From NCBI RefSeq assembly GCF_023954305.1, contig NZ_JAMLIG010000003.1:248001-312000 (forward strand): DNA of 64,000 nt. Direction: 5' to 3'. A program made the position numbers and the translations under genes. The notes beneath the pieces are model-generated. The model saw only the letters and a program-made list of their open reading frames with translations. It did no database searches and was not told the DNA's origin. The DNA is from Mesorhizobium sp. (GTDB taxonomy: Bacteria; Pseudomonadota; Alphaproteobacteria; Rhizobiales; Rhizobiaceae). Shown here one piece after another: positions 34,413 to 42,696 of this stretch. Numbering within the stretch: position 1 is the stretch's first letter; each line of letters opens with the position of its first letter.

Positions 34413-35441
34413 TCAGGGGCCGTACTTCTTCACGTCGTCTAGGCTCCAGCAGACGCCCGCATTGACGTTGTCGGCGGTGATCACCTTATTGTGCGAATAG
34501 ACGCCGATCGGGTGCGAGCCGGGGGTCTGCGGCTTGTTCTGCAGCAGCGTCGTGACGACGGTGCCGAGGTCGCGCGCCTGGCCGCGGGCGTCATAGCTGA
34601 CATTGACCGTGAAGTTGCCGTTGGCGACGTTGTCGCAAGCCGACTTCTGCTCGCCGCCGCCTGACGTCACCAGCGCGACCTTGCCCTGCAGCCCGGCCTC
34701 CTTGATGGCGGCCGCGATGCCCATGTCCTGGACCTCCCAAAAGCCGATGAACCCGCACAGGTCGGGGTTCTGCTTGAGGATGGTGCTGGCGACGGCCTTC
34801 GCCTTGGTGGCGTCCCAGTCCGCCGCCTGGTCGGCGACGATGCTCAGATCGGGATGCTCCGCAAAGAAGTCCGCAAGCGCTTGGCGGCCGATCTGGCTGC
34901 CCGGCGTGGTGAGAACACCCTGGACCAGCGCGACCTTGCCGTTGCCGCCGGCGTCCTTGCCGCAGCGTTTCAGGATCTCCTCGCCGGTCTGCACGAAGAT
35001 GGAATGCCAGTTGGCGCCCACATAGGCGTCGCCGGTGTTGAGCGACTTCAGGTTGATCTGGATGACCGGGATGCCGGCCGCGTTGGCCTTGTCGATCAGC
35101 TTGGCGTAGGCTTGCATCTCGAGCGGGTGGACGATCAGGACATCGACCTGTTCGCCGATGAGCTGGTTGATCGCCTGGGCGCCGGCCTGCACGTTCCAAT
35201 TCGCGTCGCGCGTGACGATCTCGTAGCCGTAGCGCTCCGCGTCGCGGCGCAGGCCCTCGTACCAGACCTGCGGCAGGTCGAAGCCCATCGAGATCGGCAC
35301 GAAGCCGACGCGCTTGCCCTTCAAGGTGTCGCGCGTCACGTTAATCTGGCCGTCATCGAATTCCGCGGCCACGGCGCCGGCGACCGGCGCCGCCAGGGCG
35401 GCGACCGCGACGGCAACCTTCAAGAAAGAACTCCACCTCAT
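34413..35441 (-). CDS. Sugar-type ABC importer solute-binding protein
   Basis: 342 residues. A Sec signal peptide (MRWSSFLKVAVAVAALAAP, cleavage near AVAA-EF) leads into a ribose-binding-type fold: KGKRVGFVPISMGFDLPQVW, QLIGEQVDVLIVHPLEM and GIPVIQINL are the standard strands. GGGAGG precedes ATG 35441. It delivers ligand to the permease pair at 35488 and 32218. The ligand is not identifiable; linkage to lactonase-like propellers suggests a sugar acid, lactone or cyclic polyol. Confidence 0.92.
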   Translation of the reverse strand: MRWSSFLKVAVAVAALAAPVAGAVAAEFDDGQINVTRDTLKGKRVGFVPISMGFDLPQVWYEGLRRDAERYGYEIVTRDANWNVQAGAQAINQLIGEQVDVLIVHPLEMQAYAKLIDKANAAGIPVIQINLKSLNTGDAYVGANWHSIFVQTGEEILKRCGKDAGGNGKVALVQGVLTTPGSQIGRQALADFFAEHPDLSIVADQAADWDATKAKAVASTILKQNPDLCGFIGFWEVQDMGIAAAIKEAGLQGKVALVTSGGGEQKSACDNVANGNFTVNVSYDARGQARDLGTVVTTLLQNKPQTPGSHPIGVYSHNKVITADNVNAGVCWSLDDVKKYGP

Positions 35442-35487
35442 GCTTACCTCCCGTTTGGCGCGGCACGGGGCCGCGCTGAAAACCCGC

Positions 35488-36480
35488 TCAGATGTCGCCC
35501 TGCTGGGACGTTTGTTCGTCGCGGGGGTTGAAGATCGAATCGGCCACGATCGCGAACAGAAGGATCAGTCCCTTCACGATGTTCTGCGCCGTGTAGGGCA
35601 TGTTCAGGATGGTCATGCCGTTCAGCAGGATGCCGATCAGCAGCGTGCCGACGAGGACGTTGAGGATGCCGCCCTTGCCGCCGCTCAGGCTGATGCCGCC
35701 GATGACGGCGACAAGGATGACGTCGTAGACGATCGTCGAGTTGACGATGCGCGTGTTCATCGAGTCCACGGACATCGCCATGACGACGCCGGCGACGAAG
35801 GCGACCAGCGCGGAAAGGACGTATTTGGCGACGATGAGCGGACGGGTCGGCACCCCGGCGACGCGGGCCGATGCCGGGTTGTCGCCCATCGCGTAGAGGT
35901 AGCGCCCGAAGATCGTCGAGCGGAGCGCGAAGAAGCCGAGCGCGGCGATCACCGCCAGGCTGATGACGGAGTTGGGGATGCCCAGTGTTCGGCCGGCGCC
36001 GATCTGGTGAATCCAGCCGATACTCTCGTTGACGTAGGTGACGTCGATCGGAACGAGGAAATACTGGCCGAAGCCGTAGACCACGGTTCCCATCGCAAGC
36101 GTGGTGAAGATCGCCGGGATCTCGACATAGGCGATCAGCACGCCGTTGATCACCCCGATCAGCAGCGCGAATGCGAAGCCCAGCAGGATCGCCGGTGCGA
36201 CCCCCATGCCGGATTCGAACAGCGAGAGCGACCACGCCACGCTGATGGCCATGATGGCCACAATCGACAGGTCGATTCCCCTGCCAATGATGGTCACCGA
36301 CATGCCGATGCCCAGCAGGCCGAGAATGGCGACGTTCTGGATGAGCGACAGGGTGTTGGACGCGGTGAGGAAACCGGGGGCGAACAGCCCGAACGCCGCG
36401 AAGAGCGCCACCGAGAGCGCCAGCACGATGCGCTCCTGCGTCAGGCTGTCCGAAAGGCCCCTCGTCGTTCCCGAAGACAT
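35488..36480 (-). CDS. Sugar-type ABC importer permease (RbsC type)
   Basis: 330 residues from ATG 36480. About ten hydrophobic helices with IGMSVTIIGRGIDLSIVAIM and GISLSGGKGGILNVLVGTLL, conserved in ribose/xylose permeases. It is the first gene of a long operon that continues with the binding protein, permease-propeller fusion, propeller, ATPase, biotin-dependent carboxylase, thiolase, BioY and SDR (gaps of 77 bases or less). Membrane partner of the fused permease. Confidence 0.92.
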   Translation of the reverse strand: MSSGTTRGLSDSLTQERIVLALSVALFAAFGLFAPGFLTASNTLSLIQNVAILGLLGIGMSVTIIGRGIDLSIVAIMAISVAWSLSLFESGMGVAPAILLGFAFALLIGVINGVLIAYVEIPAIFTTLAMGTVVYGFGQYFLVPIDVTYVNESIGWIHQIGAGRTLGIPNSVISLAVIAALGFFALRSTIFGRYLYAMGDNPASARVAGVPTRPLIVAKYVLSALVAFVAGVVMAMSVDSMNTRIVNSTIVYDVILVAVIGGISLSGGKGGILNVLVGTLLIGILLNGMTILNMPYTAQNIVKGLILLFAIVADSIFNPRDEQTSQQGDI

Positions 36481-36510
36481 CAACCGAACTCCGCCCGACC
36501 ATTCAATTTC

Positions 36511-36542
36511 CGAATTATATTCGACTTATAGAAGGCTTGCAA
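36511..36542 (-). promoter_or_regulatory. Promoter with CGAA-N5-TTCG operator for the sugar-importer/carboxylase operon
   Basis: Minus strand: -35 TTGCAA (36537-36542), 17-base spacer, perfect -10 TATAAT (36514-36519). The palindrome CGAA-TTATA-TTCG occupies 36511-36523 and so covers the whole -10. A bound protein would block RNA polymerase. The start codon of the permease gene is 31 bases further on. Confidence 0.75.
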
Positions 36543-36668
36543 GCGACTTGAGCGAAGATTCGCGGCCACTTCGCCGCAGGGGGCTTATGCTTTTCGCATG
36601 GAACCCGCGCCGGTCAGTGGCAGCCATCCTCATAAGTCCCGAACTAATATCGTGTTGCCACCCGACGA

Positions 36669-37394
36669 TCAGCCGTGCCCGAGGTAGCCCATACGCAGCG
36701 CCTCCGCTGTCGCCTCGTCGTCGACCGAGCCGCGGTGCGATATGCGGCCATGGTCGATGACGACGATCTGGTCCGCATACTTCATCGCGTGCGTCGCCAG
36801 CTGCTCGAACACCACAACCGCCACGCCGTCACGGCGCAGGCCGTCCAGCACTTCATAAACCCTGTCGGTCAGGATCGGTGCGAGACCGAGCGACGGTTCA
36901 TCGATGACGACGACGCGCGGCTTTGCCATCAGGGCGCGGCCAACGGCCAGCATCTGCTGCTCGCCACCGGAAAGGGTGGCGGCTGCGCGATCCTTGCCGT
37001 TGCGGACCGCCTCGGGCATAAGTTCGTAGACCTTCGCGAGCCGTGCACCGCGCTCGGTGCGTGGCTTGCCGTAGGCGCCGAGCATGAGGTTCTCATCCAC
37101 TGTCAGCTGTCCGAACAGCCGGCGGCCTTCAGGGATAAGCGCGACGCCCGAGCTGACCAGCCCCTGGCGGCCGGCCCTGGACGTCACGTCCGCGCCGGAC
37201 AGTTCGATCCGCCCCTTCAGGGGACGTAGCGCTCCGGCCACGATCTGCGCTAGCGTTGACTTGCCGGCGCCGTTCGGTCCGAGCACCGCGACGAAGCCGC
37301 CAGCCGGAATGTCGAGGTCGACACCATCGAGCGCAAGCACGCCATCGTAGCGGTGCCCGACGCCCTTCACCGAGATTAGCGGGGCGTTGCTCAT
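36669..37394 (-). CDS. ABC importer ATP-binding protein, LivF type
   Basis: 241 residues. Walker A GPNGAGKST, LSGGEQQMLAVGRAL, Walker B VVVIDEPSLGLAP, and Q in the switch position (VVFEQLATHA). It overlaps the LivM-LivG fusion gene by 4 bases and ends the operon of the binding protein at 41340. The 188 bases between its stop and the next operon's start codon hold the promoter at 36511-36542 and short stem-forming repeats near 36553-36576, without a clear terminator. Confidence 0.92.
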   Translation of the reverse strand: MSNAPLISVKGVGHRYDGVLALDGVDLDIPAGGFVAVLGPNGAGKSTLAQIVAGALRPLKGRIELSGADVTSRAGRQGLVSSGVALIPEGRRLFGQLTVDENLMLGAYGKPRTERGARLAKVYELMPEAVRNGKDRAAATLSGGEQQMLAVGRALMAKPRVVVIDEPSLGLAPILTDRVYEVLDGLRRDGVAVVVFEQLATHAMKYADQIVVIDHGRISHRGSVDDEATAEALRMGYLGHG

Positions 37395-39193
37395 GCGCTG
37401 ACAACCTTCTTCACGGCTGCCACTTCGGAGGTGCCAAAATAGGCGCGCAGGACCTCGGGATGATGCCGAACATCCTGAGGCAGCCCCTCGACGAGAAGGC
37501 GGCCGAACTCGAAGGCGACGACACGATCCGAGATGTCCATGACCTCCTGGACCGCGTGGTCGATGATCAGGATCGAAACGCCAGCCTGCCGCATGCCCTG
37601 GAGGATGGTGCGGATGGCGGTCCGTTCGCCGGTATCGAGACCGGCGAACGGCTCGTCGAGTGCGATCACCGATGCGCCGGTGGCCAGCACCCGCCCGACG
37701 TCAGCGACCTTCTGGATGCCAAAGGGCAGTTCACCGGGAAAAAGGTCCGCATAGGGGGAAAGGCCGAGGCCGTGGACGATGCGCTGTGCAACGTCACCGG
37801 CCGACATTGCCGCCAGGCCGGCAGCCTTGCGCCGCGCCGCGCCGAGTTCGGCGGTGGTCTCGAACATCTCCCTCAGCGTCAGTTCGCCGAATAGTTCGGC
37901 GTGCTGGAAGGTGCGACCGAAGCCGGCCGCGGCGCGACCATGCGTAGGCAGGGTCGTCAGATCGGTCGTGCCGAGCTTCACCGCACCGGCGCGGGTCGCC
38001 TGGTAGAAGCCGGAAATGACGTTGAGAAGCGTCGTCTTGCCTGCGCCGTTCGGGCCGATCAGGCCGACGGACTTGCCCGGCGGAACAGTCAGGCTGACGC
38101 CATCGAGTGCCCGTACGCCGCCGAAATGGACCGACAGATCACTGACCTCGAGCGTGTCCGTAGCGGCAGGCAGCAACTGGCGAACAAGATCGGCAACCGC
38201 CTCGGCGCGGAACGAATGGGCCGCCCCGACTGGCTGCCTCTTGCCCCGACCCAGCATTCGGGAAATCCATGCCGATACGGTCGGCACGATGCCCTTGCGC
38301 AGGAACAGCAGGATCAGCACGGTCGAGAGACCGAACACGAACATCGCAACGGTCGGCACCGACCGCGCCATCTCTGGAACGACCACGATGAACGCGGCGC
38401 CAAGAAGCGCGCCGAGCAGGCTGCCCGCGCCGCCAACGACCGTCGCGACCAGAAGCTGCACGCCGACGTTGAGCTCAAAGCCTACCGGGTCGAGATATGA
38501 AATGGAGTAGGCGATCCCGAGGCCGGCCAGCGATGCGATGCCCGCCGACAGCGAAAATGCCTTGGCGTTCTCCATCTGCGGTTTCAAGCCGATGGCCGTC
38601 GCGGCGACGCGCTGGCTCTTGACCGCGAGCCACTTGCGGCCAAGCGAACCGTGCGAGACGAAGTCAGCCAGCAGGAATGAGAATGTCGCCAGGCCGATGG
38701 TCAGCACGACAGCGCCCTGAAGCCCGAGTGAATCAATGCCAAGCAGGAAGATGCGCGCCGGCATGACGGGCATGCCCTCGTCGCCGCCGGTGTAGTCCGA
38801 CCAATGGCCGATGACTTCGCTGGCGGCGAGCGACAGCGCCATGGTCAGCAGACCGAAATAGAGCACGGAGAAGCGGCCCGCGCTCAGACCCAGCACGAAG
38901 CCGACAGCGGCGGCGATCACAAAGGCAAGCACGGCGATAACCTCGACCGGCACACCGATCAGCGACAGGTTCGCCGCCAAATAGGCGCCAAGCGCCACGA
39001 AGGACATGTGGCCGAGCGACCAGATTCCGGTCAGGCCGGCAACCATCGACACGGCGAGCACCACGATCGAAAAGAACGCGACCGACGCCATGACGAATTG
39101 CGGGTAGCCGCCGATCAGGCCGGGGACTCCGGCGAGCGTGCCGGCCGCCACACCAACGGCGACGATCAGAAGGCGACGCAGAAGCGGGCTCAT
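37391..39193 (-). CDS. LivM permease fused to LivG ATPase
   Basis: 600 residues. Residues ~1-310 are a LivM-type permease (GLTGIWSLGHMSFVALGAYL, GVQLLVATVVGGAGSL), a charged linker follows (about 310-345), and residues ~348-590 are a LivG-type ATPase with GPNGAGKTT, LPFGIQKVADVGRVL, VIALDEPFAGLD and LIIDHAVQ. Fused LivM-LivG proteins occur in other bacteria. Overlaps livH and livF by 4 bases each, so the importer has the gene order binding protein, LivH, LivMG, LivF. Confidence 0.92.
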   Translation of the reverse strand: MSPLLRRLLIVAVGVAAGTLAGVPGLIGGYPQFVMASVAFFSIVVLAVSMVAGLTGIWSLGHMSFVALGAYLAANLSLIGVPVEVIAVLAFVIAAAVGFVLGLSAGRFSVLYFGLLTMALSLAASEVIGHWSDYTGGDEGMPVMPARIFLLGIDSLGLQGAVVLTIGLATFSFLLADFVSHGSLGRKWLAVKSQRVAATAIGLKPQMENAKAFSLSAGIASLAGLGIAYSISYLDPVGFELNVGVQLLVATVVGGAGSLLGALLGAAFIVVVPEMARSVPTVAMFVFGLSTVLILLFLRKGIVPTVSAWISRMLGRGKRQPVGAAHSFRAEAVADLVRQLLPAATDTLEVSDLSVHFGGVRALDGVSLTVPPGKSVGLIGPNGAGKTTLLNVISGFYQATRAGAVKLGTTDLTTLPTHGRAAAGFGRTFQHAELFGELTLREMFETTAELGAARRKAAGLAAMSAGDVAQRIVHGLGLSPYADLFPGELPFGIQKVADVGRVLATGASVIALDEPFAGLDTGERTAIRTILQGMRQAGVSILIIDHAVQEVMDISDRVVAFEFGRLLVEGLPQDVRHHPEVLRAYFGTSEVAAVKKVVSA

Positions 39194-40065
39194 ACCCGTT
39201 CCTTCCTGCCGGCGCCGAGGAACCCGGCCGGCTTGATGAACAGCACCGCCACGATCACCGCAAAGACGATGGTGTCGCGATAGTTGGCCGAGAGATACCG
39301 GCCCGCGATGTTGTCGAGGATGCCGATCGCGAAGCCGCCGACCGCCGCGCCGGGCATGCTGGTGAGCCCACCCAGAAACACGCCCGCAAAGGCACGGAAG
39401 AGAGCGGAAATGGTAAGGTTGGCGTTCGCCGACGTGTCCATGGCGAGGAAGAAGGCGGCAATCGCCGCGAGCCCGCAGCCAAGCGCCCAGGCAAGTGCGG
39501 CGATGCGGCCGGGTTTGATGCCCACGATGCGGGCGGCGAAATGGTCCTCGGCACTGGCGCGCATAGCCACGCCGACCGTCGTGAAGCGGAAGAACCAGGC
39601 CACTCCGACCATCGCGACGATTGCGATGCCGGTGGCGATGACCTTGTTCCAGGTGAGCGCGACACCCGCCACATTCACGGTGCCCGGTACGATGGCTGGA
39701 ATGGTGATCGGCCTGTGACCCCAGATCACGCCGATGGAGGCGTGGATGAGAAGGCCGAGGCCGATGGTGACGACAAGCGCGATGAAAAGGCTCTTGTGAC
39801 CCGCACCGAGCGGGCGGACGAGGAAACGTTCGGTGGCCACCCCGAACAGGGCGGCGAAGGCGATGGCGATGAGCAGCGCGACGGCAACCGGCACACCCGC
39901 CTGCATGGCCGTGACGGAGACGAAGACACCCAGCGTCGCGGTATCGCCGATCGCGAAATTCACGGTATCCGTGGAACGGAAGATGATGACGATGCCGAGC
40001 GCCAGGAGCGCGTATGCCGAGCCGCTGACGATCCCGGCGGCAATGACAGGAAGCAGGTCGTGCAT
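39190..40065 (-). CDS. ABC importer permease, LivH type
   Basis: 291 residues. LivH landmarks: GSAYALLALGIVIIFRSTD, VNFAIGDTATLGVFV and the coupling loop MRASAEDHFAARIVGI. GGGGGAGA precedes ATG 40065. It follows the binding-protein gene after 81 bases containing a very strong hairpin and overlaps the fusion gene by 4 bases. Confidence 0.92.
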   Translation of the reverse strand: MHDLLPVIAAGIVSGSAYALLALGIVIIFRSTDTVNFAIGDTATLGVFVSVTAMQAGVPVAVALLIAIAFAALFGVATERFLVRPLGAGHKSLFIALVVTIGLGLLIHASIGVIWGHRPITIPAIVPGTVNVAGVALTWNKVIATGIAIVAMVGVAWFFRFTTVGVAMRASAEDHFAARIVGIKPGRIAALAWALGCGLAAIAAFFLAMDTSANANLTISALFRAFAGVFLGGLTSMPGAAVGGFAIGILDNIAGRYLSANYRDTIVFAVIVAVLFIKPAGFLGAGRKERV

Positions 40066-40090
40066 CTGCGCATCTCCCCCGGTGTGGAAA

Positions 40091-40120
40091 CCTGCGGCTC
40101 CCAGGAAGGGAGCCCGCAGG
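40091..40120 (-). other. Very strong hairpin after a binding-protein gene
   Basis: CCTGCGGCTCCC (40091-40102) pairs with GGGAGC-C-CGCAGG (40108-40120) through a 5-base loop with one bulged base, a 12-bp GC-rich stem. It lies between the binding-protein stop (40147) and livH (40065). The lack of a U tract suggests transcript stabilisation or partial polar effect. Confidence 0.75.
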
Positions 40121-40146
40121 CAGCGATGGTTAGCGTCTTGGGAGGA

Positions 40147-41340
40147 CTACCATTCGCCCAGCGAGTCGACGAACTGGTCGTGGACAGCGACCCATTTTCC
40201 GCCCTTGATCTCAACCGGAAGGACTTCGGTGCTTCCAAGATGACGATCCTGCTTGATCGTGATCTTACCGATTATACCGGTTTCGAAACCGTCCAGCTTC
40301 TCAAACCCACGAATTAGCGTCTCACGCGTCAATGGTTCGTCGGCCAAACGGATTGCCTCCGCTGTAATCTTCGCAAGCGCGAAAGTGAGCAACGAACCGT
40401 AGTCCGGCTTCTCGTTCGGCGTGAACTTGGCCAGCGCGTCGCGATACTCCTTCACCGCCGGATCATCAGCTTCGATGGGCTTGGTAATCGAGACACTACG
40501 AAGCCCTTCTACCGCCTCACCGCCCAAGTTGATCAGGTCACTCGTGACATTGCCGCCATAGGTGAAGAGCTGGGTCGGAACGTTTTGCTGCTTCAGTTCC
40601 TTGGCCAGCAAAGAGAGTTCGTTGATGGTGCCGATGAAAACAATGGCGTCCGGCTTCTTGCCCGCAATCTCGAGCGCGATCGGGGCATAGTCCGTCGTGC
40701 CGATCTTGACCGGCATCATTTCGATCTTGGCATCGGCCGATGCCGTACGCAGACCCGGCTCGACATTGCTCGCGACCTTCTCGAAGGCGGCGACCGCGGA
40801 ATGCACGACGAGCACGTTCTTGAAGCCGTCCTTGCCTGCCCACCGGCCCAGCGCACGGGCCTGATAGTCGAGCAGCGCATATCCGCCGACGATCAATGGC
40901 CGAACCGGCGTGTACCAGTCGAACGCCCCGCCGTATGGCATAATGTAGGGAACGCCCTGCTGCTCGAGATAGGGGAACGTCGCGGCGCTTGGGCCCGTCG
41001 CGTATGCACCCTGGATCGCCAGAACCTGGTCGCTGTCGACCAGCTTACGGGCTGCCGCCACTGCCTGCTGGGGGTTGTAGGCGTGGTCCTCGGTGATGAC
41101 GGTGATCTTGCGGCCGTTTACGCCACCCTTCTCGTTCAGGGATCCATAGTAAGCAGTCTGGCCAGCGACACCCGGCACGCCATAGACCGCGAACGGGCCC
41201 GTAAGCGCCGACCAGGCGCCAAGCTTGATGCCGTCCTTCGTGACGCCAGGCGCGTCCTGGGCAACGGCCAGCGACGCAAATCCAATGCCGGCCGCCAGAA
41301 TGGTCGCGCCGGCCAGCTTATGAATGAAGCCCTTCGACAT
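40147..41340 (-). CDS. ABC importer solute-binding protein (Liv/HAAT family)
   Basis: 397 residues. Signal peptide MSKGFIHKLAGATILAAGIG ending AVA-QD near residue 28, followed by the type-1 binding fold: KDGIKLGAWSALTGPFAVYG, GGVNGRKITVITEDHAYNP. The ribosome site AGGGAGG precedes ATG 41340. First gene of its operon; a near-ideal promoter with the recurring operator lies 50-95 bases upstream. Ligand unknown; the divergent CGSC-protein genes may handle a related compound. Confidence 0.93.
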   Translation of the reverse strand: MSKGFIHKLAGATILAAGIGFASLAVAQDAPGVTKDGIKLGAWSALTGPFAVYGVPGVAGQTAYYGSLNEKGGVNGRKITVITEDHAYNPQQAVAAARKLVDSDQVLAIQGAYATGPSAATFPYLEQQGVPYIMPYGGAFDWYTPVRPLIVGGYALLDYQARALGRWAGKDGFKNVLVVHSAVAAFEKVASNVEPGLRTASADAKIEMMPVKIGTTDYAPIALEIAGKKPDAIVFIGTINELSLLAKELKQQNVPTQLFTYGGNVTSDLINLGGEAVEGLRSVSITKPIEADDPAVKEYRDALAKFTPNEKPDYGSLLTFALAKITAEAIRLADEPLTRETLIRGFEKLDGFETGIIGKITIKQDRHLGSTEVLPVEIKGGKWVAVHDQFVDSLGEW

Positions 41341-41391
41341 ATGTCATTCCTCCCTATTGCGGTAGAAGCGTCTTCTAACGTCTTCCATACC

Positions 41392-41433
41392 CGAATATTT
41401 TTCGTCTTTACCCACGTTTTGGCGACCTGTCAA
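41392..41433 (-). promoter_or_regulatory. Promoter and CGAA-N5-TTCG operator for the third importer operon
   Basis: Minus strand: perfect -35 TTGACA (41428-41433), 17-base spacer, -10 TAAAGA (41405-41410), immediately followed by CGAA-AATAT-TCG-type palindrome (forward CGAA-TATTT-TTCG, 41392-41404). The operator would cover the transcription start. The same core sequence and layout recur at 55410-55451. Confidence 0.8.
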
Positions 41434-41513
41434 TCGCCATCTGTGATACTCCCCATCCATAAGAATGATGGAACCCGGCGCATGCATATCGCCGGAATGG
41501 GATGCCATTTCCA

Positions 41514-41542
41514 TTGAAGCTCAAACTTAGTTCGGTTACTGT
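41514..41542 (+). promoter_or_regulatory. Divergent promoter with one-mismatch operator for the CGSC gene pair
   Basis: Plus strand: -35 TTGAAG (41514-41519), 17-base spacer, -10 TACTGT (41537-41542). CAAA-CTTAG-TTCG at 41522-41534 lies between the two boxes, one base off the palindrome. With the site at 41392 it makes two operator copies about 130 bases apart in one divergent region. Confidence 0.55.
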
Positions 41543-41576
41543 AGATCGCAAATGCTCGCGCATCGGGAGGACTGCC

Positions 41577-42689
41577 ATGCTTGAGTTGGTCGAGATGGAT
41601 GATGCCGATGCTGCGGAGCTTTTCATCGAGCGCGGATGGACGGATGGATTGCCCGTCGTCGTTCCAACACCCGACCGGGTCGAGGCGATGCTGGCGGGCG
41701 GAGGGGTGGAGGCCGACGAGGTTCTCGGCACCGTACCGGCCAAGCGGCGCACCGTGACGGCGGGGCTCGCCGCGGTGAACGCGGTGATGGCCGGCTGCAA
41801 GCCTGATTATTTTCCGATCGTTCTCGCAGCGCTGCGGGGGATGCTCGATCCGCTCTGGAACGCCAACGGTGCGCTGACCAGCACCGGTGGGTCGGCTGCC
41901 TGCATCGTCGTCAGCGGCCCGATGGCGCGTGAGATAGGGCTGAATGCGAAGGGCAACCTGTTCGGACCGGGCTACCGGGCAAACGCGACGATCGGACGGG
42001 CCGTGCGGCTCGTCGCGATGAACGTCATCGGCGCGCGCCCCGGCATGCAGGACGAATCGTCGATGGCGAATCCGGGCAAGTATTCGCTCTGCTTCGCGGA
42101 AGAAGATCCGGCCGAGCCGTGGCAGCCGCTCAGGGTACAGCTCGGTTTCGATCGGCAGGATACAACCGTCACCATCATGGCCACCGAGGCGCCGCGTCAG
42201 ATCGGCAGCCATTCGAATGGCGACGCCGAGACGTTGCTACGCACTTTCGTTTCGATCATGAAGGCGCCGGCCACCTTCATCGTCGGCAAGGGCGGCCAGG
42301 GCATCATCGTGCTCGGGCCGGAGCACCAGTTCGTACTGCGAGATTGCGGCTGGACGCAGGCCAGGGTGCGGGCGTTTCTTACCGAGCAGACCCGCGTTAC
42401 CCCAGCCGAACTCGTTTCGGCCGGCGTTCCGCTCGAGGTCGAGGGCAACCAGCATTACCTGCCGCCCTCGCCCGACGGGAAATACCCGACGATCATGTCG
42501 GAGCAGGACCTGCTCATCGTCACCGCTGGTGGCCACGGCGCGGGCTGGTCGGCCTACATTCCCGCTTTCTCGCCTAACAAGCATATCCGTGCCGTGACCC
42601 GCCGCGTGCGACCGGCGGGGGAGGCTCTGCCCGATTGCGGGCCGGATTCCTGCGAGATCGTGCTGCCCGGAATGGCAGCGGCGGAATAG
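41577..42689 (+). CDS. Uncharacterised partner protein of the CGSC/UGSC family
   Basis: 370 residues from ATG 41577, preceded by GGGAGG. Conserved-looking segments: FIERGWTDGLPVVVPTPDRV near the N-terminus, VNAVMAGCKPDYFPIVLAAL, and the C-terminal half with a glycine-rich GKGGQGIIVLGPEHQFVL. Proteins with this start (a RGWTDGLPVxPPT segment) are known only as hypothetical proteins, often next to or fused with UGSC-type (seleno)proteins; the next gene, 7 bases away, encodes exactly that domain. No catalytic function can be assigned. Several cysteines (for example MAGCK, ALPDCGPDSC at the end) could be redox-active with the partner. Confidence 0.7.
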   Translation: MLELVEMDDADAAELFIERGWTDGLPVVVPTPDRVEAMLAGGGVEADEVLGTVPAKRRTVTAGLAAVNAVMAGCKPDYFPIVLAALRGMLDPLWNANGALTSTGGSAACIVVSGPMAREIGLNAKGNLFGPGYRANATIGRAVRLVAMNVIGARPGMQDESSMANPGKYSLCFAEEDPAEPWQPLRVQLGFDRQDTTVTIMATEAPRQIGSHSNGDAETLLRTFVSIMKAPATFIVGKGGQGIIVLGPEHQFVLRDCGWTQARVRAFLTEQTRVTPAELVSAGVPLEVEGNQHYLPPSPDGKYPTIMSEQDLLIVTAGGHGAGWSAYIPAFSPNKHIRAVTRRVRPAGEALPDCGPDSCEIVLPGMAAAE

Positions 42690-42696
42690 GAGAAAA

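Noticed and set aside
36553..36562. CGAA-GA-TTCG palindrome near the third importer operon end
   Set aside because: Spacing is 2 instead of 5 bases and it is not positioned at a promoter; likely part of a short stem.
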